DNA of 64,000 bases, taken from assembly GCA_017447185.1 (NCBI GenBank), contig JAFSOC010000026.1, forward strand, positions 1 through 64,000, given 5' to 3'. Positions within the stretch are counted from its first letter, which is position 1. Each line of letters begins with the position of its first letter. The notes under the pieces are model-generated. The model did not search any database. It was not told the DNA's origin and saw only the letters and a program-made list of their open reading frames with translations. Shown in pieces: positions 31,621-39,065 of the stretch. The stretch comes from Clostridia bacterium (lineage in GTDB: Bacteria; Bacillota; Clostridia; Christensenellales; Aristaeellaceae). The position numbers were made by a program, and so were the translations under genes.

Positions 31621-31642
31621 ACGCCTGATGGAGGATGTGAAT

Positions 31643-31885
31643 ATGGAAGTTCAGATAAAGGAATGGGGAAACAGCCAGGGGATACGCTTCCCCAAGGCTG
31701 TTTTGCAGGAAGCAGGGTTTAAGCTGGATGAAAAACTGAATGTCAGGGTGGAGGAAGGGAAGATTATCCTGTATCGGCCCCTCCGGCATAAAACGCTGGA
31801 GGAACGCATACGCGAATCCGGCTGCGAGCTTACCGGGATCGGAGAACTGGACTGGGGCGATCCCCGGGGAAACGAGGCCTGGTAA
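31643..31885 (+). CDS. mazE: MazE-type AbrB-fold antitoxin, 80 aa
   Basis: The start at 31643 follows GGAGGATGTG. The N-terminus EVQIKEWGNSQGIRFPKAVL is the swapped-hairpin AbrB/SpoVT DNA-binding domain (KWGNS-G-RIP signature). The acidic C-terminal tail (ELTGIGELDWGDPRGNEAW) is the usual toxin-wrapping part. Its stop overlaps the toxin start (TAATG). Confidence 0.88.
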   Translation: MEVQIKEWGNSQGIRFPKAVLQEAGFKLDEKLNVRVEEGKIILYRPLRHKTLEERIRESGCELTGIGELDWGDPRGNEAW

Positions 31886-32199
31886 TGTTAAAGGCAGAAC
31901 AGGGAGATATATTGAAGATTGTCGGACTGTCCTGGCCGGTCCTGGTGATCAGCAATAACCGGTTCAATGAAATCGGGGAAGTGCTGGCGTGTCCGATCCT
32001 CTCAGACGTCAAACCGAACGCGGTTCACCTGCCGGTTTACATAGCGCTGGCATCCGGGGAATTGCGGGGGACCGTCGTATGTGAACAGGTGAAGCACCTG
32101 GATCTGAATGTAAGGAGATTTGCAAAACTGGGATCCATGCGCCTGGGGGATCTTCCTGACATTTCCGATACGATGACCGCTTTGTTTGAATGTATATAA
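31885..32199 (+). CDS. mazF: MazF/PemK-type endoribonuclease toxin, 104 aa
   Basis: It begins MLKAEQGDILKI and continues WPVLVISNNRFNEIGEVLAC, PIL and LRGTVVCEQVKHLDL, the order of MazF/PemK motifs. The usual Arg before Pro in the first loop (RPALV) is replaced by WPVLV, so activity may be altered. The toxin would cut mRNA at short sites when free of MazE. It is translationally coupled to the antitoxin. Confidence 0.82.
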   Translation: MLKAEQGDILKIVGLSWPVLVISNNRFNEIGEVLACPILSDVKPNAVHLPVYIALASGELRGTVVCEQVKHLDLNVRRFAKLGSMRLGDLPDISDTMTALFECI

Positions 32200-32200
32200 G

Positions 32201-32260
32201 ACAGTTGCTTTCCCGCTGATTTCTTCAGGCACCTGCGGATATCCGGGAATGGAAGCATAA
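32201..32260 (+). pseudogene. Macro-domain gene fragment
   Basis: Twenty codons read [19 protein letters not shown] and stop. At DNA level they match the phosphate-loop region of the macro-domain gene (about 16465-16525) with few changes. This is a scar of a second macro-domain gene. Confidence 0.65.
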
Positions 32261-32263
32261 AAA

Positions 32264-32294
32264 ACGGTGCTCCCGGCTACAGGAGCACCGTCTT
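32264..32294 (+). terminator. Hairpin CGGTG...CACCG (repeat C, copy 2), after mazF
   Basis: CGGTGCTCC-CGGCTACA-GGAGCACCG, followed by TCTTC. It is the better paired of the two copies. Confidence 0.6.
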
Positions 32295-32339
32295 CATGAT
32301 TACGGCGGCGACGCGGAGGTGACAGGGCATTCTATTATT

Positions 32340-32376
32340 CAGGAGCGCAGGGAATATCAAAGCTCCTGCGTTTTTT
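32340..32376 (+). terminator. Rho-independent terminator
   Basis: CAGGAGC pairs with GCTCCTG across a 15-base loop, then CG and TTTTTT. No gene directly before it is apparent, suggesting a lost gene in 32295-32339. Confidence 0.6.
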
Positions 32377-32401
32377 CCTTGAGCCCGGAAGGATCCACCG
32401 G

Positions 32402-32430
32402 GGAGACTATCCTAAATTTTGTGTAAACCT
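32402..32430. mobile_element. Possible IS256-type terminal repeat remnant
   Basis: GAGACTATCCTAAATTTTGT-GTAAAC resembles the ends of IS256-family elements (GAGACTGT...TTTTGTGTAAAC). No transposase is present. The remaining part of the gap to 32555 contains a short tail frame (VNDVYFFELK) and nothing else I can name. Confidence 0.3.
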
Positions 32431-32555
32431 CCAGAGTCGTGTAGAATAGAACACGACAATGGTAACATCATACTGGACGCTTCACTGGGCGTGAACGACG
32501 TATACTTTTTCGAACTGAAATAGAATAACAGAAAGCCCGTTGTATTTTTCGCTCC

Positions 32556-32585
32556 ATATACCCGGTAGTTATACCGGGTATTCTT
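32556..32585 (+). terminator. Hairpin upstream of the double-glycine peptide promoter
   Basis: ATACCCGGT pairs with ACCGGGTAT and is followed by TCTT. It isolates the peptide gene from upstream transcription. Confidence 0.5.
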
Positions 32586-32632
32586 GCGTCCGGATATCGT
32601 GGGTTCGGTTGGTAAGGTCGGTTGGCAAGTGA

Positions 32633-32661
32633 TTGCCAAGTCGCTTTTCCGTACGTATAAT
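32633..32661 (+). promoter_or_regulatory. Promoter of the double-glycine peptide gene at 32713
   Basis: TTGCCA, 17-bp spacer, TATAAT, 51 bp before the start codon. Confidence 0.65.
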
Positions 32662-32712
32662 ATAAGGAGCGTAAGGCTCATATCCATTAAGACGATGAAG
32701 GGAGTAACCATC

Positions 32713-33024
32713 ATGGAAGATCAGAAAAAGGAACTGAACACAGACACACTGGAAGAAGTCAGCGGTGGCTCTTTTGTTCATACGGAAGCCAGCATTCGGG
32801 GGGCCGGCATCGATCTGCTGCTGGATGACGGAAAAACCCCCGGGGAATTCGGCTATCTCTGGAACACCGGTGATTATTATTTCAAAGGAAAGAAACTGAC
32901 AGACAAAGAGATCAAGGCCTTGCAGAAGTACAAGGAGCACTATGGCAAGATTGCTCCTTCCCTGGATGAAGCCTGGGCATATTTCAAAGGCCACAGTAAC
33001 ACAATGAAGAAAATAGTCATGTGA
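32713..33024 (+). CDS. Double-glycine-leader precursor-like protein, 103 aa
   Basis: AAGGGAG precedes the ATG. The leader MEDQKKELNTDTLEEVSGG ends in Gly18-Gly19. The 84-residue remainder is long for a class II bacteriocin: Gly/Asp-rich at first (IRGAGIDLLLDDGKTPGEFG), aromatic in the middle (YLWNTGDYYFKGKKL) and helical at the end (EHYGKIAPSLDEAWAYFKGH). It has no Cys. It has its own promoter, and a secreted protein gene follows within 150 bp. No transporter or modifying enzyme is adjacent. Export by a C39-type transporter elsewhere is inferred. Confidence 0.65.
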   Translation: MEDQKKELNTDTLEEVSGGSFVHTEASIRGAGIDLLLDDGKTPGEFGYLWNTGDYYFKGKKLTDKEIKALQKYKEHYGKIAPSLDEAWAYFKGHSNTMKKIVM

Positions 33025-33174
33025 AGGGTTCCTGCAACAAACTGCAGGGAAATGCTGAACCGGATAAGAAAGATATTGTCTATGGCAATATTGACTTTCA
33101 TCTTCCTTTGGACTATGATTTTCTCCGCTCATGTATGCAAAAATAAGTACATGAACAGAAAGGAATTAAAGCAA

Positions 33175-33726
33175 ATGAAGAAACTGTTGGTAGCGCTGCT
33201 TGCCCTGGTTATGATGATGTCCTTTGCGGTCGCCGAAACCGCTCAGGAAGAAAAGATCGACTACACGCAGATCCCCGAGGATATCTTCGCCAAGGGCGCT
33301 GAAATCTCCATCACGGACTTTGTCGGCCAGCCCGCGAAGGTCTGGATCAGCGACGAGCTCTCCGAAGCTCCCCTGACCGACGACCTGAAGCAGTCCGGCG
33401 TATTCATGGTTCTCGGCATGGCCGAAGGAACCGAAACGGAGCAGGTGGCTTTCCAGTTCCTGACCTCTGATGTGACCATGGAACAGTTCGTCGCTTCCCT
33501 GAAGGAAAATGCCGAGGTCACCACCGTTGAGGAGCCCACCAAGGTGCATGGCTTCGACGCTGTTTCCTACAGTGTTGTAACGGAGGAGGGCAACCTGGCT
33601 TTCGCCACCTACAAGCTGGAAAAGGGCCTGCTGAATATCTATTTCCCGATTTCCCAGAACGCTGATTTCCTCAAGCTGGCTGCCTACATGGCTTCCTCCC
33701 TGCAGGTGGAAGAGAAGGCGGAATAA
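33175..33726 (+). CDS. Secreted protein of unknown function, 183 aa
   Basis: AAAGGA selects the ATG at 33175. An upstream in-frame extension to 33052 would hide the signal peptide. Residues 1-19 are a Sec signal peptide (KKLLVALLALVMMMSFAVAE). The mature part is a compact alpha/beta domain (ISITDFVGQPAKVWISDELS, then EQVAFQFLTSDVTMEQFVAS). There is no lipobox or anchor. It ends at a clear terminator. No family recognised. Confidence 0.78.
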   Translation: MKKLLVALLALVMMMSFAVAETAQEEKIDYTQIPEDIFAKGAEISITDFVGQPAKVWISDELSEAPLTDDLKQSGVFMVLGMAEGTETEQVAFQFLTSDVTMEQFVASLKENAEVTTVEEPTKVHGFDAVSYSVVTEEGNLAFATYKLEKGLLNIYFPISQNADFLKLAAYMASSLQVEEKAE

Positions 33727-33765
33727 GGACGCCGGTTCAGTTTCCGGAATCCTGCCAAAGCAAAC

Positions 33766-33799
33766 CGACTGCCCCTGTGAAAGGGACAGTCGTTTTTTT
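33766..33799 (+). terminator. Rho-independent terminator
   Basis: CGACTGCCCC pairs with GGGACAGTCG, followed by TTTTTTT. Confidence 0.85.
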
Positions 33800-33898
33800 A
33801 GGTTGCTTTTTTTGTCCGTATTGAGTAGTATAACTTAAAGGGTATAAGGGGGCGGTTGTCTGCCCCCGGGTTCAATCTTTGACACAAGGAGGAAGAAA

Positions 33899-35839
33899 AT
33901 GAAAAGGTTTCTTGCCCTGCTGACTGCCCTGGTTCTCTTTGCCGCCTGCGCCGGCGCGGAAAGCACCGCCGCTGAAACCGCGGCTCCCGCCGAAGCGGAT
34001 ACAGTCCTCAACCCGGGAAAACTGGAGTCGAAAACCGTTTCCTGGTATTTCGGAAATAAGGCAAACCTGGTTTCCGATGATCATGCCATGACCCTCTGGT
34101 TCTCCCCCAACGCCCCCGACCTGCCCTATATAGACCTGACGGACTGGGCCTCCATTGCCACCTATGTGGCGACGAACATGGGGACGAAGCCCGGCTACGA
34201 GCTGAAGGTAACAACGGATGACGCCGCGAAAACCGTTACCGTAACCCGTGAAAACGACTATGACGCTGTTTTCAACTTCGCCGACGGAACCGTATCCTTC
34301 CTGGATTATGTGGCTTTTGTAAGTTCCCCTCACATTGCCTACCTGGATGTCGCAGGCGTTGAGAATGAGCCGGGTGAGGATCCCACCCTGCTGAAGGTCG
34401 TCAGCCACCGTTCCCGTTATGGGAATTATACCGTCCTGAATCTCGCCGATTACGACATTCCCATGATCGTCCAGGACGGGAAGTACATTCTTCCCCTGCA
34501 GACGCTTTCAGCCCTGTTCTTTGCGGGAGTCGGCGTGCCCTTCTTCTATAACGGAGTCAACGTCTTTGTCTCCGCGGGTGGTGAAATGCGCAATCCCCTG
34601 ACTGCGCTGCAGCAAAACATCGCCTCTATTGCGACTCCCGAGCTGGAAGCTGCCATGGAAGCCTACCAGGGTTCCGAAGATGAGAAGCTCACCTTCCTCC
34701 TCGATCAGGTCAGCAAGTTCTCCGAAGAAGGCGCCGCCATCGTGGATAGCTTCCGTAAAGCGCTGGCAAACACCCTGTATCCGGTTTATGCCTCCGTGCC
34801 CGCCGCAAAGCGCAGCGAGGATATGATCATTTACGGCTATAATGAACTGTGCTTTGAGCTGGATAACTTCTATGGCCTGAAGGAAGCCCACAGCATCACA
34901 AATTTCAATACCTTCTTCCAGCAGACCGGCCTGATCAAAGGCCTCATGGATCCGGATCCCGCTGTTGCCGATGCCGCGATTGCCGAGCTCACCGGGTACT
35001 GGTTCGATGATATGCACTCCGACTTCAACGCTGCCTCCTGCTACACGGAGGAAACCCCGGATGCCACTTCCGGTTACAGCACTTTAACCTCCTCCCGCTG
35101 GGAAGAATCCGCCAAAGCTGCCCGCAAGCTTTATCCCGATGCCTCCAAACCGTATTTTGAGTGCGGAGATACGGCTTACGTCACCTTCGACGGCTTCGAT
35201 TTTGCTGAAACGGAAGACGGCAGTGAATTCCCGGATTACTACGCACTGCAGAAGGCCGATAAGCTTCCCATGGACACCATGGGCCTGATCATCCACGCCC
35301 ATCAGCAGATCACCCGGGAAAACAGCCCGATCAAAAACGTGGTCATGGACCTGAGCTGCAATGGCGGCGGCATTGCCGCAGCCGCGGCTTTCACCCTCTG
35401 CTGGTTCCTCGGCGATGCCGAGGTTTCCCAGCATCATACCTTCACCGACGCCCAGTCCACCATTACCTACCGCGCGGATGTCAACCTGGATCACGAGTTT
35501 GATGAGAAAGACACCCTCGCCGGCCGCGGCCTGAAGCTCTACTGCCTCATTTCCCCCACTTCCTTCTCCTGCGGCAACCTGGTGCCCTGGGGTTTCAAGG
35601 AAAACGGGGATGTCACCCTGCTGGGCAAAACCTCCGGCGGCGGCTCCTGCGTAGTGCTGCACATGTCCACCGCCTGGGGAACCTACTACCAGATTTCAGG
35701 ACCCAAGCGCCTGGCCTTCGTGAAGAACGGCTCCTACTATGATGTGGACCGCGGCGTCGAGCCGGATCACATCATCGATTCCTATGAGCATTTCTACGAC
35801 CGCGAAGCCCTCACCAAGTATATCAACAGTCTCTATTGA
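33899..35839 (+). CDS. Secreted S41-family (C-terminal-processing-like) peptidase, 646 aa
   Basis: AAGGAGG precedes the ATG. The N-terminus has a signal sequence (LLTALVLFAACAGAES); Cys17 could be lipidated, but Phe at -3 makes this uncertain. The C-terminal third has S41 features: VVMDLSCNGGGIAAAAAF near 480-500, CLISPTSFSCGNLVPWG near 548-565, with Ser of SFSCGN the likely nucleophile, and LLGKTSGGGSCVV near 575-590, with Lys as general base. The N-terminal half is unassigned. It degrades or processes proteins at the cell surface. It is followed by a terminator. Confidence 0.78.
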   Translation: MKRFLALLTALVLFAACAGAESTAAETAAPAEADTVLNPGKLESKTVSWYFGNKANLVSDDHAMTLWFSPNAPDLPYIDLTDWASIATYVATNMGTKPGYELKVTTDDAAKTVTVTRENDYDAVFNFADGTVSFLDYVAFVSSPHIAYLDVAGVENEPGEDPTLLKVVSHRSRYGNYTVLNLADYDIPMIVQDGKYILPLQTLSALFFAGVGVPFFYNGVNVFVSAGGEMRNPLTALQQNIASIATPELEAAMEAYQGSEDEKLTFLLDQVSKFSEEGAAIVDSFRKALANTLYPVYASVPAAKRSEDMIIYGYNELCFELDNFYGLKEAHSITNFNTFFQQTGLIKGLMDPDPAVADAAIAELTGYWFDDMHSDFNAASCYTEETPDATSGYSTLTSSRWEESAKAARKLYPDASKPYFECGDTAYVTFDGFDFAETEDGSEFPDYYALQKADKLPMDTMGLIIHAHQQITRENSPIKNVVMDLSCNGGGIAAAAAFTLCWFLGDAEVSQHHTFTDAQSTITYRADVNLDHEFDEKDTLAGRGLKLYCLISPTSFSCGNLVPWGFKENGDVTLLGKTSGGGSCVVLHMSTAWGTYYQISGPKRLAFVKNGSYYDVDRGVEPDHIIDSYEHFYDREALTKYINSLY

Positions 35840-35865
35840 TCCATTGGAAATATGGTTCCTTACTC

Positions 35866-35895
35866 AGCCGGCTGGTTTCCAGCCGGCTCTTCTTC
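35866..35895 (+). terminator. Terminator of the S41 peptidase gene
   Basis: AGCCGGCT-GGTTTCC-AGCCGGCT followed by CTTCTTCT. Confidence 0.65.
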
Positions 35896-36027
35896 TGCCG
35901 GAATACACTCCGCCAGGTACGCTCCCAGGATCGGAGGGCCTTTGGCGATCCCGGGCATTGATAATTCCGCTGCATTTCGCTATAATTACTTTCAAAGTAG
36001 GGAATCCAGATATTTGGGGAGATGGCT

Positions 36028-37833
36028 ATGCCAATTCATAAAAAAAGGTCTCACGGGCGGCCTGGTAACCACTCCATTGTAGAGGCGGTCTTCAGAAAGA
36101 CACTGATCACATACATAATGAATACGCTGACCTGGGCGGTCGGTATGCTGGTTGATGGTGCCTTTATCGGTAACTTCCTGGGTGTGGATGCCGTGGCAGC
36201 CTACGGTATGATCTGGCCGCTGACATTGCTATTCGGCCTGATCGGCGGCGTCTTGTCCGGAGGGTCACGCAATCTGTATACGAACCTTGCCGGACACGGG
36301 AAAATGGAAGAGGCAAATCATGTCTTTACTCTTGCCTGCCTGATGGCATTCGCTGTATCCGGCCTGATGATCGTGGTAATCCATATGTTTTCAGCTCCAT
36401 TAGCGGGCATCCTTGGTGCAAACGGAGAAAACGCCCATTTGCAGCCTCTGATCAGCAGTTACCTCACAGCCTTTGTGTTTGGCCTGCCTTTTGACAGCAC
36501 CGGGAGGATTCTCTCCGGTTATATGGGCATGGATTCAGACCATTCCCGTGTTATCTATGCCACCGTGGCCATGACGGTCGCGGACATCGCGGGCGATGCG
36601 GTGGCTGTCTTCGTATTCCATGGCGGCTTGTTTGCTATGGGACTTACGACGGCGATCGGTCAGATGGTCTGGTTTTTCGTTCTCTCCACCCACTTCACAA
36701 GGAAAAAGCGTATGCTTCGCTTTACGTTCAGGGGGCTTGGCAGTGAACTGAACAAGATCGGAAAGATCCTGGCCAGCGGTGCACCCGTGGGTGTGACGCG
36801 TATTGCCAGTGCCATCGGCGGAATTGCCATTAACCACATCATAGCGGCCGCGGCCTCCAGCAGCTTTATTGCCGCTTACAGCGTACATAAATCCATGGGG
36901 TCATTGGTTGGTGCCACCTATCTGGGTATTGCAGACACGGTCTGGACACTCTCCAGCATCTATTTCGGAGAAGAGGACCGCAAAGCACTGGACGAGCTCC
37001 AAAGGACAGCGTTTCGATACGGCATCCTGATCACAGGTGTTGCGGCACTGGTATTGCTTTTGTTTCCGCGTCCTTTTGCGTCCATTTACCTGGGCTTGGA
37101 AAACGCGGAGGCTCTGGCCCTGGGCTCAGAGGCATTACGCCTGTTTGCGGTCAGCATACCGTTGTATATGATAGTCTATATGTTCGTCGATTATCTCATG
37201 GGCGTGGAAAAGCTCAGAACCGCCAATATCTACAGCCTGTTTCTGGAATGCGGAGCGATTGTTCCTGTCGTCTGGGTCATGGTGAAACTGTTTGGCGGAC
37301 GCGGGGCGTGGTTTGCCACTCCGGTTACGTTATTTATTATGGTTCTCAGTACCTATCTTATCATTAACCGTCAGGGAAACGGGAACAAATTCAATATAAA
37401 TCGCCTGCTGGTAACTGAGAACTTTGGTCCTGCCGCCGGCAAGGAACTGAATATTACCGCGGACACGATGACCGAAGTCACCGGTATGTCGCGGCTGGCC
37501 GGACTCTTTTGTCAGGAGAATGGAATCAGCAAGAAAAAGGCCTACGCCTTGGCCTTGTGTATTGAGGAGCTGGGCAGCAATGTTATCAAACACGGCTTTG
37601 ATGACGGAAAGCCTCATTCCATTGATATCCGCATGCTCATTAAAGACGATGAACTGATCCTGCGTATCCGTGATGACTGCAGGCCTTTCAACCTTCTGGA
37701 GCAATACGAAATCCTCAGACATCAGCCAGAGGATAAAACCCGGAACGTCGGCATCCGCATGGTGGTTGAATCCTGCAGGGATATCAAGTATCTGAGTACT
37801 ATGAACACCAATAATCTGATTATCCGGATTTAG
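36028..37833 (+). CDS. MATE-family transporter fused to an RsbW-like ATPase domain, 601 aa
   Basis: The second ATG (36028) has the proper distance from GGGGAG. Residues about 15-450 contain 12 membrane helices of a MATE/NorM transporter (VDGAFIGNFLGVDAVAAYGM, then GGVLSGGSRNLYTNLAG), which exports drugs or metabolites with Na+ or H+. Residues about 470-600 are a GHKL-type anti-sigma-factor kinase domain: ALALCIEELGSNVIKHGFDD (N box), ILRIRDDCRPFN (G1) and NVGIRMVVES (G2). The fusion is one continuous frame. The ATPase domain may regulate the transporter or link it to partner switching. Neighbours give no clue. Confidence 0.88.
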   Translation: MPIHKKRSHGRPGNHSIVEAVFRKTLITYIMNTLTWAVGMLVDGAFIGNFLGVDAVAAYGMIWPLTLLFGLIGGVLSGGSRNLYTNLAGHGKMEEANHVFTLACLMAFAVSGLMIVVIHMFSAPLAGILGANGENAHLQPLISSYLTAFVFGLPFDSTGRILSGYMGMDSDHSRVIYATVAMTVADIAGDAVAVFVFHGGLFAMGLTTAIGQMVWFFVLSTHFTRKKRMLRFTFRGLGSELNKIGKILASGAPVGVTRIASAIGGIAINHIIAAAASSSFIAAYSVHKSMGSLVGATYLGIADTVWTLSSIYFGEEDRKALDELQRTAFRYGILITGVAALVLLLFPRPFASIYLGLENAEALALGSEALRLFAVSIPLYMIVYMFVDYLMGVEKLRTANIYSLFLECGAIVPVVWVMVKLFGGRGAWFATPVTLFIMVLSTYLIINRQGNGNKFNINRLLVTENFGPAAGKELNITADTMTEVTGMSRLAGLFCQENGISKKKAYALALCIEELGSNVIKHGFDDGKPHSIDIRMLIKDDELILRIRDDCRPFNLLEQYEILRHQPEDKTRNVGIRMVVESCRDIKYLSTMNTNNLIIRI

Positions 37834-37997
37834 CTTTTTCTCTGTCAAAAAACGCTGGAGCTGATTCTCGGAAAAACGCTGGATGAAATCCCGTGAGATT
37901 TGAGAATGCAGAGAGTGGATGGGATCGGAGCCTGAACGGATGCATATTGACCGCAGCCGGGCTGTGAAGAATTTGGACAAAGAAGGAATCATATTAT

Positions 37998-38951
37998 ATG
38001 ATCTGGTTATTGTTGGTTGTTGGAGCGATTCTGATGTGGTCTGCCACCAGCTTGTTTTACAAAGCCGGCGCACATGATGGGAAAGAGGAACACATCTGCT
38101 TAAAATATTCTGTTTGTGTCGGTCTCGTATTCTTTGTGATCGCTGTCATCTATCTGATCACCCGGGACGAACCGTTCAGCATTTTTGAAAGCGCTGTCAG
38201 ATACTGGCCGATGACGGTATTCGGTATCATATATGCGATCATTAACACAATCTCTTATAAAGGTTATGTCTACAACGAGGCGACGGTGGAGTCCCCCGTA
38301 GAGGGGATCAGCGGCGGTGCGTCCACGATCCTGCTCATCATTGCGTACCTGGCTCTTGGAAGAGCACAATCCGTTGCTCAGCTTCTGACGCCGCTGAGGA
38401 GCGCGGGAATCATTGTGATCCTGATATGCGTTATCCTTTTGTCCGTTATCCGCAACAGAGAGAATCGAAACAAACCACGGAATCAAAAGCAGAAATGGAT
38501 GCTCCGCGGCCTGGGGACGTTGATATTCCCGGTTATCTTCGCTGTGATCGACGGCCTGGAGACGGTCGTAACAGGCGTTTGCCTTGACACCACCTTTGGC
38601 TATGCGATGCCCGAGGGAGACAGTATCATCATCGTCGGCATGGAATACGCGGCATTCGCTCTCGGGTTCTGGATCTATATCCGCATAAAGGAAAAGAAGA
38701 TCTATAATCCCTTTACCAGGAGGAGCGCTCCCAGAATCCTCGGCGCGATCGCGGATAATGTCGGAATCGTTTTATACGCCTATGCAATGGCGATAAACTC
38801 GGTGTCTACCGATCCGCTGCTTGCGGTTTATCCGGTCTTTGTCATGATCGGAGGGCGCATCTTCATGAAAGAAAAGGTCAGCAAAGCGCAGTACATTTTC
38901 CTGCTCGGAATCATCGCGGGGAGTATTCTGGTCGTTATGGGTACGGTATAG
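37998..38951 (+). CDS. DMT-superfamily (EamA-like) transporter, 317 aa
   Basis: GAAGGAATC precedes the ATG. It has ten predicted membrane helices in two halves. The end of the protein, STDPLLAVYPVFVMIGGRIF then MKEKVSKAQYIFLLGIIAGS, is the usual EamA signature. The large cytoplasmic loop in the middle (RNRENRNKPRNQKQKWML) separates the halves. It moves a small metabolite; the substrate is unknown. It lies 164 bp after the MATE fusion, with no clear terminator between. Confidence 0.8.
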   Translation: MIWLLLVVGAILMWSATSLFYKAGAHDGKEEHICLKYSVCVGLVFFVIAVIYLITRDEPFSIFESAVRYWPMTVFGIIYAIINTISYKGYVYNEATVESPVEGISGGASTILLIIAYLALGRAQSVAQLLTPLRSAGIIVILICVILLSVIRNRENRNKPRNQKQKWMLRGLGTLIFPVIFAVIDGLETVVTGVCLDTTFGYAMPEGDSIIIVGMEYAAFALGFWIYIRIKEKKIYNPFTRRSAPRILGAIADNVGIVLYAYAMAINSVSTDPLLAVYPVFVMIGGRIFMKEKVSKAQYIFLLGIIAGSILVVMGTV

Positions 38952-38964
38952 GACGGGTACACAA

Positions 38965-38993
38965 TTGAAACAGTTGAATCCATCAGGTATAAT
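38965..38993 (+). promoter_or_regulatory. Promoter of the surface-protein/foldase/sortase operon
   Basis: TTGAAA, exactly 17-bp spacer, TATAAT, about 70 bp before the start codon at 39066. Confidence 0.7.
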
Positions 38994-39065
38994 GTACTCT
39001 GTCCTGATGAAAAAAAACAGGAAAGTACAACGCATTGTGAGGGACAGAACAGGGGGCAAAAACCT

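Noticed and set aside
31521-31628. 35-codon frame before mazE
   Set aside because: Its ribosome site is too far away, and the stretch is better explained as the promoter/operator region of mazEF.
37834-37997. Small frame at 37940 overlapping the DMT transporter start
   Set aside because: It runs out of frame into the transporter gene and has no ribosome site or natural composition.
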